From: GCA-002722245 sp964230605 | GTDB taxonomy: Bacteria; Bacteroidota; Bacteroidia; Flavobacteriales_C; GCA-002722245 | DNA: 26,190 nucleotides | Assembly (NCBI GenBank): GCA_964230605.1 | Contig: CAXRIN010000067.1 | Span: forward strand, 1 to 26,190 | Reading direction: 5' to 3' | In this document: one piece after another, positions 15,380 through 24,822 of the stretch | How positions within the stretch are numbered: the first letter of the stretch is position 1 | Layout: the number at the start of each line of letters is the position of its first letter | Translations under genes and position numbers: made by a program | Notes under the pieces: model-generated | Seen by the model: the letters and a program-made list of their open reading frames with translations, nothing else | The model's database searches: none | What the model was told of the DNA's origin: nothing

Positions 15380-15453
15380 TAGGGCTTTCTTAGATTAAGG
15401 ATTGTATCTTACTTAAGTACCCCCTTTAAAACTCACCTATTTAATTGGTTGAT

Positions 15454-17538
15454 ATGAAAAAAGCGCAAAGTAATTCAAGTTCGATTGGGAACGATTTAGC
15501 TTCCCATATCAAGTTAGTTAATGCAGATAAAAGATGTTTTGAAAACATTTTTCAATCCCTTACCAGAATGATACTTGGTAATCCAGATGGATTAAGAAAA
15601 GTAAATATTAATGGTAAAACTACGTATGATTTTAAAGTCTTCCGTCAAGGGAAAAGGCATATCATAGGAATGTACGATGAATTAAACAGCTTTGTCTCTT
15701 ATATAAAAGATGCTGCTGAAGGTGGTTCATCAAAGGAAATGGCTTTTGTACTTATTGGAGAACCTGGAAACGGTAAAACTTTCTTTGTTGATTATTTAGG
15801 AAAACTATACCGAGATTTTGTTTCCATTCCAGAAAACAAGCGATATACCTTCCAATTTACTAACCTAGATAAACTAGGTAACTACGGGAAAATCACAAAA
15901 ATTGAGTCGCAAACTTTTGAGGATCCAATGATATTAGCACTTAACTTATTTGACAATCTTGACGAAGGAATCGCATATGTTCAAAAATTAGGAGCTTCAG
16001 ACAAGCAAATAGAACAGTATTTAAGTAATCATAGAACTTTAGGCGCTTGCAGCGATTATATTTTAGATGAGCTTAAAAACTTCACCAATGGTAATATTGA
16101 TGAAGTTATGAAAAACCACATTCAAATAGTTCCTGTACCTATAAGTGAATCAAGAGGTACTTTAACTGGTAAATACGCTGCAAAAGACAAAATTACTTCC
16201 TCCGCTGTTGATTTACTTGGTGAGGAATCCATCAACAGACTGATGCATATTATTGACACAGATAACCCTTATCGTTTTGATTTAAGGAGAGGTGCTTTAG
16301 CAAGAGTTGCTGGTGGAGGTATACATTTCGCTGATGAGATTTTCAAAAACAAAAAAGATTTAGTTCAGGTTTATTTAGGCGTTATTCAAAACCGAACAAT
16401 TGAAATGGAAGGTTTTAAATGGCCATTGGATACATTAATTGTTGCGACAAGTAACAATGCCGAGTTTGGAAGATTCCTTGAAGAGAAAGAAGAAGCGCCG
16501 ATAATTGACAGATGTAGAGTTACGTATATGTCTCATAACACTAACTACTTACTACAACAAGAATTAACTAATTATGCATTGGGAAGTAATACAAAAACAA
16601 CCTTCTTAAATGAGGAGATGCATGTTGACCCCAATTTAAATTACGCTATATCAACAGCTGTTACGCTTACCAGAATGCCACCATCAAATAAGCTTACTGC
16701 GATTGAAATGATGAAGTTGTCAGCTGGTGAAACTGCTGGAGAAAAAAGTATTAAAACACTTAGCGAAGTAATTAATGAGCTAAACAAAGATCCTGACATT
16801 ACAAAAAGATTCGGGCAAAAAGGTCTTGGTCACAGAAACTTGGGTAGAGCTCTTCAAATACTTCTAGAAAGGTCAGAAACTCAGGAAGGAAAATGTATGT
16901 ACGCGGGAGACGTTTTTATTGCACTTGAAAGTGTTGTTCTTGATTATGTTTCATCTCCTGAGGAAAGAAGTAAGTATTTGAATGATATCAAAATAGCCAA
17001 AGGTTTACATAGAAAAAATATTATGACCACCATTTTCAACGCATACATGGATGAACCTCATGCTATTGAAAAAGATGTTATTAACTACGTTAACATGGTT
17101 ATTGGTATTGATGCTAAAAACCTTGGTCCTGATAAAATTTGGACTTACCAGGATCCTCAAACAGGAAAATTAATTCCTTTGAAAATTGATGAAGCTTTTA
17201 TTGATAGTGTTGAATCAAGATTAGGCTTGGTAAACAAAGAGCAAAAACAAAGCTTTAGAACAACTATTGCTAAGATATATGGTCAAAAAGCTATTCAAGA
17301 TCCAAACTACAACTTCATGGATAACAACGATTTAGTAAAAGCTGTTACTGAGGTTAGATTAAAATCGGATGTTGCAGGTGCGGGTAGCTTAGTTGGAGCG
17401 CTTTCCAATAGAACGAACGAAGAAAATCAAAAACTTTACAATAGAGTTTTAAATACTATGAGCTCAAAGCTTGGGTATTGTAAAACATGTGCACTAAAAA
17501 CCATTGAATATTTCTGTACGCAAGATGATGAAAACTAA
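15454..17538 (+). CDS. PrkA-family AAA+ protein (first paralogue)
   Basis: 694-residue cytoplasmic AAA+ protein of the PrkA/YeaG family, described elsewhere as a serine kinase and, in Bacillus, as a protease-like factor. Seen: Walker A GEPGNGKT (102-109), a Walker B-like segment GGGIHFADEIFK (about 283-294), a sensor-like LIVATSNNAEF (about 325-335), and an Arg-finger-like DRCRVTY. The C-terminal half contains helical segments and ends with GYCKTCALKTIEYFC, a possible metal-binding Cys cluster. It lacks the CP-H and C-x2-C blocks that the second paralogue shows in its middle. It is the first gene of a four-gene operon; the DUF444 gene follows after 11 bases. ATG at 15454 is preferred to the TTG at 15445. 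Confidence 0.85.
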   Translation: MKKAQSNSSSIGNDLASHIKLVNADKRCFENIFQSLTRMILGNPDGLRKVNINGKTTYDFKVFRQGKRHIIGMYDELNSFVSYIKDAAEGGSSKEMAFVLIGEPGNGKTFFVDYLGKLYRDFVSIPENKRYTFQFTNLDKLGNYGKITKIESQTFEDPMILALNLFDNLDEGIAYVQKLGASDKQIEQYLSNHRTLGACSDYILDELKNFTNGNIDEVMKNHIQIVPVPISESRGTLTGKYAAKDKITSSAVDLLGEESINRLMHIIDTDNPYRFDLRRGALARVAGGGIHFADEIFKNKKDLVQVYLGVIQNRTIEMEGFKWPLDTLIVATSNNAEFGRFLEEKEEAPIIDRCRVTYMSHNTNYLLQQELTNYALGSNTKTTFLNEEMHVDPNLNYAISTAVTLTRMPPSNKLTAIEMMKLSAGETAGEKSIKTLSEVINELNKDPDITKRFGQKGLGHRNLGRALQILLERSETQEGKCMYAGDVFIALESVVLDYVSSPEERSKYLNDIKIAKGLHRKNIMTTIFNAYMDEPHAIEKDVINYVNMVIGIDAKNLGPDKIWTYQDPQTGKLIPLKIDEAFIDSVESRLGLVNKEQKQSFRTTIAKIYGQKAIQDPNYNFMDNNDLVKAVTEVRLKSDVAGAGSLVGALSNRTNEENQKLYNRVLNTMSSKLGYCKTCALKTIEYFCTQDDEN

Positions 17539-17549
17539 ACAACTGTGTG

Positions 17550-18920
17550 ATGAAACGGAAGTACGAGGAAATATTACAAGAACTCATCAAAGAGGGAGTT
17601 GATTCTATTGAAATCGCTAAAATTCAATGGGAAATGGAATTGGATTGTGAGCACACCATTGAAAAGTTAGATAAGTACAATAACAAACTTGGCTTATACG
17701 AATCCTTTGACTTCAACTTTCTTCAAAACACAAAACCAAACATCCCTAATCCTAAAATGGATATCCAAACACTCAATGATTTAATTGAAAGGGATAAACA
17801 ACGTGAAGAAGATGGTTTACCAAGAAGAATAAGACTCGGAAAAATTGTAAAAACAGGACCGAAAGGATCATCACAAGTAGTTATTGTGCCAACTACTGTG
17901 GAAACAAAATTTTATCATGATAACTCAATAACCGAAGATGATGAGCAACAGATGGGAGGTGCTGGAGGTGAAGCAGAAGGTGATGTCATTGGAGAACAAA
18001 AGGCGGATCAAGAAGGACAAGGAGATGGCGCTGGCCCAGGACAAGGAGGAGGCGAAAATCACGACTTAAGTTCAGACGCTTATCATTTAGGAAAAATCTT
18101 AACTGAAAAGTTTGAACTTCCTGACTTAAAGGATAAGGGATCAAAAAAAAGTTTATCAAAATACAAATATGATCTAACAGATGTAAATAAAGGATTTGGC
18201 CAAATACTGGATAAAAAACAAACCCTTAAAAACATTATTAAATCAAATATTGTACTTGGCAATATTACTCCTGGAGAAGAAATTGATGCAACAAAAATCA
18301 TTATTACTCCTGACGATAAGTACTATAAAATACTTTCCAAGGAACGAGACTATGAAACGGAAGCAACTGTATTTTTTGTAAGAGACTACTCTGGCTCAAT
18401 GCAAGGAGCTCCTTCTGAAGCTGTACTAACACAGCACTTATTTATATACAGCTGGTTGGTTTATCAATATGACTATAGAGTAACTACAAAATTTATTCTG
18501 CACGACACTGAAGCAAAAGAAGTTGACGATTTTGACACATATTATAAATCTACCGTTGCAGGTGGAACTCAAATTTTCCCTGCGTTTGAATTAGTTAATC
18601 AAATCATTGAAAATGAAAAATTAGCATTAAAAAGCAATGTATATGTTTTCTATGGTTCTGACGGGGATGACTGGAATGATAAAGAGAATAAACTGACAAA
18701 AGAACTTAGAAAACTTGCCCAATACGCCAATAGAATTGGATTATTTGTAACTCGAAATTCATATGGAGGAACAACATCACAAACAACACTGGAAAAATCA
18801 ATAGAAAGTTCAAATTTATTAATTGAATTGAGGGACAAAATTAAGATGGATGTCATTGACGCTAATGATATATCGGAAAAGCAAATAATTGAAACTATTA
18901 AAAAACTATTAGTTCAATGA
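17550..18920 (+). CDS. yeaH: DUF444/YeaH family VWA-like protein
   Basis: 456-residue protein of the YeaH/DUF444 family, encoded next to PrkA and SpoVR in many bacteria. The N-terminal part is helical and charged. Residues about 134-170 form a Gly/Asp/Gln-rich low-complexity linker (GGAGGEAEGD to GQGGGENH). The C-terminal half has a von Willebrand A-like fold with the metal site DYSGSM (279-284) and a later TQIFPAFELV/YGSDGDD pattern. The start ATG at 17550 is preceded in frame by a GTG at 17547; ATG is the simpler choice. Its stop overlaps the SpoVR start (ATGA at 18917-18920), so translation is probably coupled. Its exact biochemical role is unknown; VWA domains often mediate metal-dependent protein contact. 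Confidence 0.88.
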   Translation: MKRKYEEILQELIKEGVDSIEIAKIQWEMELDCEHTIEKLDKYNNKLGLYESFDFNFLQNTKPNIPNPKMDIQTLNDLIERDKQREEDGLPRRIRLGKIVKTGPKGSSQVVIVPTTVETKFYHDNSITEDDEQQMGGAGGEAEGDVIGEQKADQEGQGDGAGPGQGGGENHDLSSDAYHLGKILTEKFELPDLKDKGSKKSLSKYKYDLTDVNKGFGQILDKKQTLKNIIKSNIVLGNITPGEEIDATKIIITPDDKYYKILSKERDYETEATVFFVRDYSGSMQGAPSEAVLTQHLFIYSWLVYQYDYRVTTKFILHDTEAKEVDDFDTYYKSTVAGGTQIFPAFELVNQIIENEKLALKSNVYVFYGSDGDDWNDKENKLTKELRKLAQYANRIGLFVTRNSYGGTTSQTTLEKSIESSNLLIELRDKIKMDVIDANDISEKQIIETIKKLLVQ

Positions 18921-20512
18921 AACTGATTAATCAACATACAAAAAAAATAATGGAGGGCTGTAAAGAGCGCGCCAAAGATGTTGGTTTACAGTTTGACAAT
19001 GAAAGTTTGGAATACGTTGTTACAAATTCAGACATGCTTGAATTGTCACCCAAAGTAATGATTCCTACAATGTATGATTATTGGGTACATGACATTGAAG
19101 TTTTTAAAAGTAAAGAGGAATATAAACTTTATCCTCACAATCCATTCGAAACAGTAATTAACTCAAGGCCTGCTATTTCTTTTTACAACGACAATAATCC
19201 TGATTGGCTAAATGTCATGATATTTTACCACGTACTAGCTCACATTGACTTTTTCCAAAACAATCAGCTTTTTGCACATACATGGAATGACGATTTTGTA
19301 GGAAGAGCACTTGCCGACAAACGACAAATTGCTGCTTTAAGAGGAAAGTATGGAAGATGGGTTGATTACACCATTGAATTTGCAAGATGTATAGACAATC
19401 TTGTAGCCTACTTCCCTACCCTTAATAAGGATAAAAAGCCGAATGTTGGAAATGATATTTTGAGCTTTTACTTTAATATTTTTCTTCAAAGAGAATTAAA
19501 GTTTAGTGAGCATCAAATTTTCAAGGAAATAGAGCGATACAACGATGCAATTGAATCCAATTCAAATGTTGGCGAAGTTGTTTTCTTAAATGAGATTATT
19601 CAAAAACACCCTGAGTTTGAAACAAGATTTAAAGAACATCAAAACAGAGAAGTTCAAGAGCCTTCAGATTTGATGGAGTTTATCCGTGACCACTCTCCAT
19701 TTCTAAACAGAAGTGAAAATAAATGGATGAAAATTGTTTTGGACATTATCAGAAACACCTCTCTTTATTTCAGTCCTCAAATTAGAACAAAAATCATTAA
19801 TGAAGGTTGGGCTAGTTACTGGCACGACAAACTTTTTATGATGGACGATAGAATTAAAGGTAACGAAGTTGCTTATGCAAAAATAAATGCCTCTGTTACA
19901 TCAATAAGAAGAGTTGGATTAAACCCATATGCTATTGGATTAAGGCTGGTTCAAGAAGTTGAAGATTTAGCCAATAAGGGTAAATTAAGCTATGAATTTC
20001 AAAAACTTCAAGGAATTGATGCTAGAGATAGCTTTAATAACGATACTAACAAAGGTCAAGAAGCCATTTTTACTTTACGAAAGCATTTTTCTGACTTCAC
20101 CCTCATCAATGCCTTTACCAGCCAGGAATTTGTAGACAAACATGATTTGATGGTTGTTGGGAAGCGATTTAATCAAGAAAGGAATACGCAAGAGTATTAT
20201 GTTAAAAGTAAAAAGGCTGGAGAATACAAAAATATGCTTGTAGATTCACTTTACCATCCTCCACACATAACAGTTAATACAGAGAAAACAGATGACGACA
20301 ATCTTTATTTAGTTCACACTTTTGAGAACAAACAACTGTATCAACCATATATCCAAAACACAATGATGAGTATTGGAAAATTATGGGGAGGTAATATTCA
20401 TCTAGAAACTTCAGATATAAGAAGAGTTAATCATGATCATGGAAGTGAATTGCAAGAAATTAGAGTGCTTATAACTTGGGATGGTTCGAAATTGGATAAA
20501 AAGACATTGTAA
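18917..20512 (+). CDS. spoVR: SpoVR family protein (YcgB-like)
   Basis: 531-residue SpoVR/YcgB family protein. Typical blocks: YPHNPFETVINSRPAISFY, MIFYHVLAHIDFFQNN, RYNDAIESN, and NEGWASYWHDKLFMMDD near 290-310, followed by NPYAIGLRLVQEVEDL (about 335-350). Members were first linked to spore cortex formation in Bacillus, but the family is widespread in non-sporulating bacteria and in those appears with PrkA and DUF444, so a stress or nutrient response role fits better here. The ATG overlaps the DUF444 stop by 4 bases, and the second PrkA paralogue begins 2 bases after its stop. Confidence 0.9.
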   Translation: MKLINQHTKKIMEGCKERAKDVGLQFDNESLEYVVTNSDMLELSPKVMIPTMYDYWVHDIEVFKSKEEYKLYPHNPFETVINSRPAISFYNDNNPDWLNVMIFYHVLAHIDFFQNNQLFAHTWNDDFVGRALADKRQIAALRGKYGRWVDYTIEFARCIDNLVAYFPTLNKDKKPNVGNDILSFYFNIFLQRELKFSEHQIFKEIERYNDAIESNSNVGEVVFLNEIIQKHPEFETRFKEHQNREVQEPSDLMEFIRDHSPFLNRSENKWMKIVLDIIRNTSLYFSPQIRTKIINEGWASYWHDKLFMMDDRIKGNEVAYAKINASVTSIRRVGLNPYAIGLRLVQEVEDLANKGKLSYEFQKLQGIDARDSFNNDTNKGQEAIFTLRKHFSDFTLINAFTSQEFVDKHDLMVVGKRFNQERNTQEYYVKSKKAGEYKNMLVDSLYHPPHITVNTEKTDDDNLYLVHTFENKQLYQPYIQNTMMSIGKLWGGNIHLETSDIRRVNHDHGSELQEIRVLITWDGSKLDKKTL

Positions 20513-20514
20513 GA

Positions 20515-22776
20515 ATGGCTAATGAAAACCAAAATAATAACAGGATTAATAATTTAGAAAAAGCATTTTCTAATTTAAATAAGCAATTGGTTGAAAAAGA
20601 GAGACTCCTTCCCTTTTCGTTTGATGACTTCCTTAAACTCTCAATGGAAAATCCTTACCTCATTTTCAGGGATATTTTTCAGGTGTTTTATGACATGGTA
20701 CACTATTATGTTCAAGGAAAAGAAACCCAAAATAAAAACGCAATTTCCGATGGAAAATATATTGATTATGATTTCACAAAACTTTTAATTGACGATTGTG
20801 ACAATCCATTTTTTGCTGATAAACTATTTGCAGACAGATTCATGAATCTTGTAAATGGATTTAAAGATGGAACACGTAAGAACCAAATTGTTTTATTTGA
20901 TGGACCTCCTGGCAGTGGTAAAAGTACATTCTTAAATAATTTACTCCAGAAACTAGAGGAATATACACACTCTAAAGAAGGTGCTATGTTCACTACTTAC
21001 TGGAAACTAGATATTGAAAAGCTTGGTGGATATAGTTTAACGAAAGATTTACTTGAAGCAATCAAGAAAGATGATCAAAGCTCAGAGGACAGTAATTTAA
21101 TTAGCACTCAGGACAAATACTTGGAATTCTTATGTCCTAATCATGACCACCCGATTCTACATATTCCTAAAAAATATCGTAAAGCTTTTTTAAAAGATCT
21201 CATTGATGACAGATCTATAAAAAGGACTTTATTCAACGACAAACAATACGAATGGATTTTCACAGAGGCTCCTTGCAGTATCTGTAAGTCATTATATAAC
21301 AAACTTTTGGATAAACTCGGTTCTCCAACGGAAGTTTACAAAATGTTATTCGTTAGAGGTGCCCGATTTAATAGACAATTTGGTGAAGGCATTAGCTTAT
21401 TCAACCCAGGAGATCGCATATATAACAAGCCCATTACTAACCCGTCTCTAGAGGAAAAAATAAACAACCTTATAAAGTCTGAACAAATCAACTATACCTA
21501 CTCCATTTTGGCTAAAACCAATAATGGTGTATTCGCTTTAATGGACATTAAGGAAGAAAATATCAAAAGACTAATTCAACTTCATGGAATTATTAGTGAT
21601 GGTATTCATAAAGTTGGATTAATTGAAGAAAGTATTAAATCGTTGTTTGTTGGACTAGTAAACCCTGGTGATAAAGTTCATTATGAGGATATACCTTCTT
21701 TTAAGGATCGAATAATTGAAGTTAATATTCCTTATGTTTTAGATTACAATACTGAGGTATCTATTTATAAAGATCAATTCGGAAACAATATTCGAAACCA
21801 GTTTTTACCAGGCGTGTTAAAAAACTTTGCTAAAATCATGGTTTCCACGAGGTTGAATACTGAATCTGAAACAATAAAAAAATGGATTTCGAAACCCGAC
21901 GAATACTCTAAATACCTAGATAAAAACAACTTACTCCTTAAAATGGAAGTTTATACAGGGGAATTACCATCTTGGTTGAACGAAGATGATTTAAAAGCAT
22001 TCACACCTAAACTCAAACGAAAACTATTAAGGGAAGCTGAGCAAGAGGGAAACAAAGGTTTTACAGGTAGACAAAGTATCAACCTATTCAGAACATTTTT
22101 AATTCAACACGAAAAGCCTAATTATTTAATTACCATGGCTGATGTTGGAGACTATTTTCTGAAAGAAAAATCTTTAAAAGATAAAGTTTCTGCTGAATTT
22201 GTTCACTCAATTAAAGACTTGTACGATTATATTATCCTTCAAGAGGTTAAAGAGTGTATTTACTCATATAATAAAGATCAAATGAAACAGGATATTGTAG
22301 ATTACTTATTCGCGGTAAATTTTGAACTTGGAGCAAAGGAAACTAATCCATACAGTGGGAAAGAAATTAAAATTGATGATGAGTTATTTTCAATTTTAGA
22401 AAACGTTTTATTCCCGAACGAAAAAAACAAACAAGAGGAATTCAGAAAAGAAACTCAAATTGAATACGTTTCTCAAACTTTAGCGCAAGAAATTAAAGTT
22501 GAAAATAAACCAATTGATGAAAGCACTCAATTTAAAACCATTCTTGAAAAATATACAAGAAAGCTGAAAGAGAACGCTTTAACTCCATTTTTGGAAAATG
22601 AGAATTTTAGAAGAGCTATTATAGATTATGACACTCCTCAATTCGACAAATACGATACAAGACTAAAAAATAGTGTAAATCATTTAATTAAGAATCTTGT
22701 AACGAAATATAGTTATTCAATAGAGGGCGCTATTCAAATTACATTGTACATTATTGATGGACGAATAAACTCGTAA
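20515..22776 (+). CDS. prkA: PrkA-family AAA+ protein kinase (second paralogue)
   Basis: 753-residue AAA+ protein that looks closer to canonical PrkA/YeaG than the first gene of the operon. Walker A is GPPGSGKST (130-138). It has the CPNHDHPILHIP block (C207, H210) and EAPCSICKSL (C254, C257), matching the CP-H and C-x2-C blocks of E. coli PrkA, which may bind a metal. Later SFKDRIIEVNIPYVLDYNTEVSIYKDQF-like residues match the DRIYVVKVPY sensor/finger block, and GNKGFTGRQSINLF is the kinase-domain-side segment. The gene starts 2 bases after spoVR and ends 13 bases before the convergent gene stop at 22790. The two paralogues could form mixed rings or act on different targets. Confidence 0.87.
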   Translation: MANENQNNNRINNLEKAFSNLNKQLVEKERLLPFSFDDFLKLSMENPYLIFRDIFQVFYDMVHYYVQGKETQNKNAISDGKYIDYDFTKLLIDDCDNPFFADKLFADRFMNLVNGFKDGTRKNQIVLFDGPPGSGKSTFLNNLLQKLEEYTHSKEGAMFTTYWKLDIEKLGGYSLTKDLLEAIKKDDQSSEDSNLISTQDKYLEFLCPNHDHPILHIPKKYRKAFLKDLIDDRSIKRTLFNDKQYEWIFTEAPCSICKSLYNKLLDKLGSPTEVYKMLFVRGARFNRQFGEGISLFNPGDRIYNKPITNPSLEEKINNLIKSEQINYTYSILAKTNNGVFALMDIKEENIKRLIQLHGIISDGIHKVGLIEESIKSLFVGLVNPGDKVHYEDIPSFKDRIIEVNIPYVLDYNTEVSIYKDQFGNNIRNQFLPGVLKNFAKIMVSTRLNTESETIKKWISKPDEYSKYLDKNNLLLKMEVYTGELPSWLNEDDLKAFTPKLKRKLLREAEQEGNKGFTGRQSINLFRTFLIQHEKPNYLITMADVGDYFLKEKSLKDKVSAEFVHSIKDLYDYIILQEVKECIYSYNKDQMKQDIVDYLFAVNFELGAKETNPYSGKEIKIDDELFSILENVLFPNEKNKQEEFRKETQIEYVSQTLAQEIKVENKPIDESTQFKTILEKYTRKLKENALTPFLENENFRRAIIDYDTPQFDKYDTRLKNSVNHLIKNLVTKYSYSIEGAIQITLYIIDGRINS

Positions 22777-22789
22777 AGTTCACAATAAA

Positions 22790-24355
22790 TCACTCTCTTT
22801 GATTGGCCGAGGCAATTCTTTTAAGCGCTTTTTCTCTAATCACCTCTTTTACAGGACGATCGTGAATTTTACTTTCTAACCATGAAATAATATCAAAGTA
22901 AACAAAAGCACGCTTTTCATATGGATTTGTTGTCAGCGGAACTAACTGATCGTGCAACTCTGCAAAAGCATCTTTTAAGCCTTCTCTGGTTAATGTATTT
23001 AAGCGTTTCAAGAATCTTAATATTCTTTTTTGATAGAAATGTAAATCATCCTTCTTAGCAAGGAATCTATAGGTTGATCTAGCATAGTATTCCACCAAGT
23101 CATCATTATTCAATTCATAATGAGAAATTAATATAAGGATGCGGGCGAAACCAGATATATCACTTCTAATATCCTCGTCTTTAGCATTAATTATCTTGTT
23201 TAGCCATGTAACCGCTTCTTTGTATTGATCATTACCGAAATACATACAAGCAAACTTGTAGTAGAAAATTTGTTTTGAATGATCGTTTAATTTATCACTA
23301 TAAATCTCTAATTGCTCAGCAATATTTTCAACTTCAATCACACCTTTGCTAAACTCTCCTAACATGAAGTGCTTGTCTAATTTATGCTTTGAAGAATACT
23401 TAAACATTAAGTAAGCGACATTATCAGATACTCTAAGTGACTCACGACTTATAATTGCTTCAAATTTTAAGCTCGTTTGAATAAACTCTTCATATTGCGA
23501 CAGTTTACTTTGACTATCTAAAAGAGAATTAATCGATTTAACGTACATCTCCAATTTACTTTGTATGATGTCTTCATTACCATCAAATAGCGCTTCTAGT
23601 TTTTTAGCATAGTCATATGCTCTTCTGTAGTCCTGGATAAAAAAGTAATAAGCAACAAATGCATTATACAAATACATTTTTTCCTCTAAACTTAAATTCT
23701 CTTCTTTAAAAGCAGGCAGAGAGGAATACAAGAAAGAGTTAACAATTTCAAAATCAGCTGAATTCCTCGTAAACCCTAACTTAATATACAACCCATAAAG
23801 CTTGGAACTAAGATTACTAAATGTGTTAATATTTGTGAGTTTTTTAAGTAACTCCTCTCCTTCTGGAACCAAACCATCAATTCTGTCTTGAATGTCCTTC
23901 TTAACAATTTTAGAAAGTAACTTCTTTTCTAAATTATGGATATCGAGTAAAAGAATATTCTTCTCATATTTTTTCGCTAATTCCTTTCCTTTTTCAAGTG
24001 TTTTATAAGCTTGCTGATAAAGACATCTATTGTAGAGAATCGTTGCATTATCAATAATTTCACGAATACTTAACGAAATATCATTACTAGAATGCAACAT
24101 TCGCAAACTAGCCATAATTTGCTTGTAAAGATTTTGTTTGAGATTGGGTAATTGCTCAGGCTTTAAAGTCTTATCCTTTGCTAAAATTTTTGCCTCATTA
24201 AAATTCGTTTGATTATTCATTAAATCAAACAACTTCAAAAACTTGGCATTTTCTCCACCTTTGTGACGAGATGCATATAGTTTAAAGTGCCTCTTCTCCC
24301 CTTTATTTAAACTTTGAATTAATTGAAAAAGCTGATCAGAATTCTTGTTAGACAT
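22790..24355 (-). CDS. Hypothetical helical-repeat (TPR-like) protein
   Basis: 521 residues starting at the ATG at 24355 (a TTG at 24364 would add three residues). Almost wholly alpha-helical with repeated helix-pair patterns such as YNRCLYQQAYKTLEKGKELAKKYE and YNAFVAYYFFIQDYRRAYDYAKKLEALF, which resemble TPR-type scaffolds, but the motif is too degenerate for a sure TPR call. No signal peptide or membrane segment; rich in Lys and Glu. From memory, uncharacterised proteins of this length and style are common in Bacteroidota. It converges with the prkA operon (13 bases between the stops), which tells little about function. A possible scaffold; no partner is evident. Confidence 0.65.
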   Translation of the reverse strand: MSNKNSDQLFQLIQSLNKGEKRHFKLYASRHKGGENAKFLKLFDLMNNQTNFNEAKILAKDKTLKPEQLPNLKQNLYKQIMASLRMLHSSNDISLSIREIIDNATILYNRCLYQQAYKTLEKGKELAKKYEKNILLLDIHNLEKKLLSKIVKKDIQDRIDGLVPEGEELLKKLTNINTFSNLSSKLYGLYIKLGFTRNSADFEIVNSFLYSSLPAFKEENLSLEEKMYLYNAFVAYYFFIQDYRRAYDYAKKLEALFDGNEDIIQSKLEMYVKSINSLLDSQSKLSQYEEFIQTSLKFEAIISRESLRVSDNVAYLMFKYSSKHKLDKHFMLGEFSKGVIEVENIAEQLEIYSDKLNDHSKQIFYYKFACMYFGNDQYKEAVTWLNKIINAKDEDIRSDISGFARILILISHYELNNDDLVEYYARSTYRFLAKKDDLHFYQKRILRFLKRLNTLTREGLKDAFAELHDQLVPLTTNPYEKRAFVYFDIISWLESKIHDRPVKEVIREKALKRIASANQRE

Positions 24356-24400
24356 AGTACCCAATTTTTATTCAAGGATTACAAAACGCAATATATGCAA

Positions 24401-24408
24401 TAGTTTTG
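24401..24408 (+). promoter_or_regulatory. Candidate -7 box (TAGTTTTG) upstream of leuA
   Basis: Perfect TAnnTTTG match on the plus strand, 414 bases before the leuA ATG. No -33 TTTG at a standard distance. If used, it would start a long structured leader. Confidence 0.25.
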
Positions 24409-24411
24409 AAG

Positions 24412-24442
24412 CGATAAAAATATAAAAAAATATTTTTTATCG
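24412..24442. repeat. AT-rich hairpin, 9-base arms
   Basis: CGATAAAAA (24412-24420) and TTTTTATCG (24434-24442) are perfect inverted arms around a 13-base A/T loop. It lies at the 5' side of the divergent TPR-like gene and leuA and could be an operator or the 5' end of a leader. Confidence 0.3.
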
Positions 24443-24521
24443 GTTTGAACAATGTAATAGGTTTTTAAAAAACAAAGAAACTCACAATTCAATTAACACC
24501 TCACTTTCACTCTTACTTAGA

Positions 24522-24542
24522 GGAATTATCGTTTATAATTCC
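24522..24542. repeat. Hairpin with perfect 8-pair stem in the leuA upstream region
   Basis: GGAATTAT, loop CGTTT, ATAATTCC. An outer TTAGAG / CTCTTAA pairing could extend the stem with a 2-base bulge (24517-24549). Possible RNA leader structure or operator. Confidence 0.35.
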
Positions 24543-24695
24543 ACTCTTAACCAGCATTATGATCTTTTCCCAGTCAAATAAATCAATATTTATTCAACAA
24601 TAAAGTTGTTAACACACTCGTAAGCGAAGTATATAACACTCAACACAACAAACATGCAAAATCCTTTATATCAATAGATTAACAAATAGATCAAC

Positions 24696-24782
24696 ATGAC
24701 AATCCACACGAAAAAGTTGTTTAGACACCGTATCACCTTTTTAAGGTTGTCTTTAAAAGAATGGACTTCAATTATATATTAG
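24696..24782 (+). CDS. Possible leuA leader peptide, 28 codons
   Basis: ATG at 24696 to TAG at 24780-24782 encodes MTIHTKKLFRHRITFLRLSL followed by KEWTSIIY. Four of 28 codons are Leu (two TTA, two TTG). It ends 40 bases before leuA. Leu enrichment is modest and no terminator/antiterminator pair is obvious, so this is a candidate only. Confidence 0.2.
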   Translation: MTIHTKKLFRHRITFLRLSLKEWTSIIY

Positions 24783-24822
24783 GGCTTCGTTTTAAAAACA
24801 AGAACAGATTAAACAACAATAT

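Larger units (their letters stand above)
24356..24822. other. 467-base gap upstream of leuA: hairpins and a possible leader peptide
   Basis: This is the only gap longer than 300 bases. It contains a TAGTTTTG box (24401-24408, plus strand), an AT-rich hairpin (24412-24442), a hairpin with 8-pair stem (24522-24542) and a 28-codon open frame with four Leu codons (24696-24782). No riboswitch that I recognise. If transcription starts near 24415 the leuA leader would be about 400 bases long; a nearer promoter around 24747-24780 cannot be excluded. Confidence 0.4.

Noticed and set aside
17950..18060. Gly-rich repeated stretch as a DNA repeat element
   Set aside because: It is the low-complexity linker of the DUF444 protein, coding and in frame, not a separate repeat.
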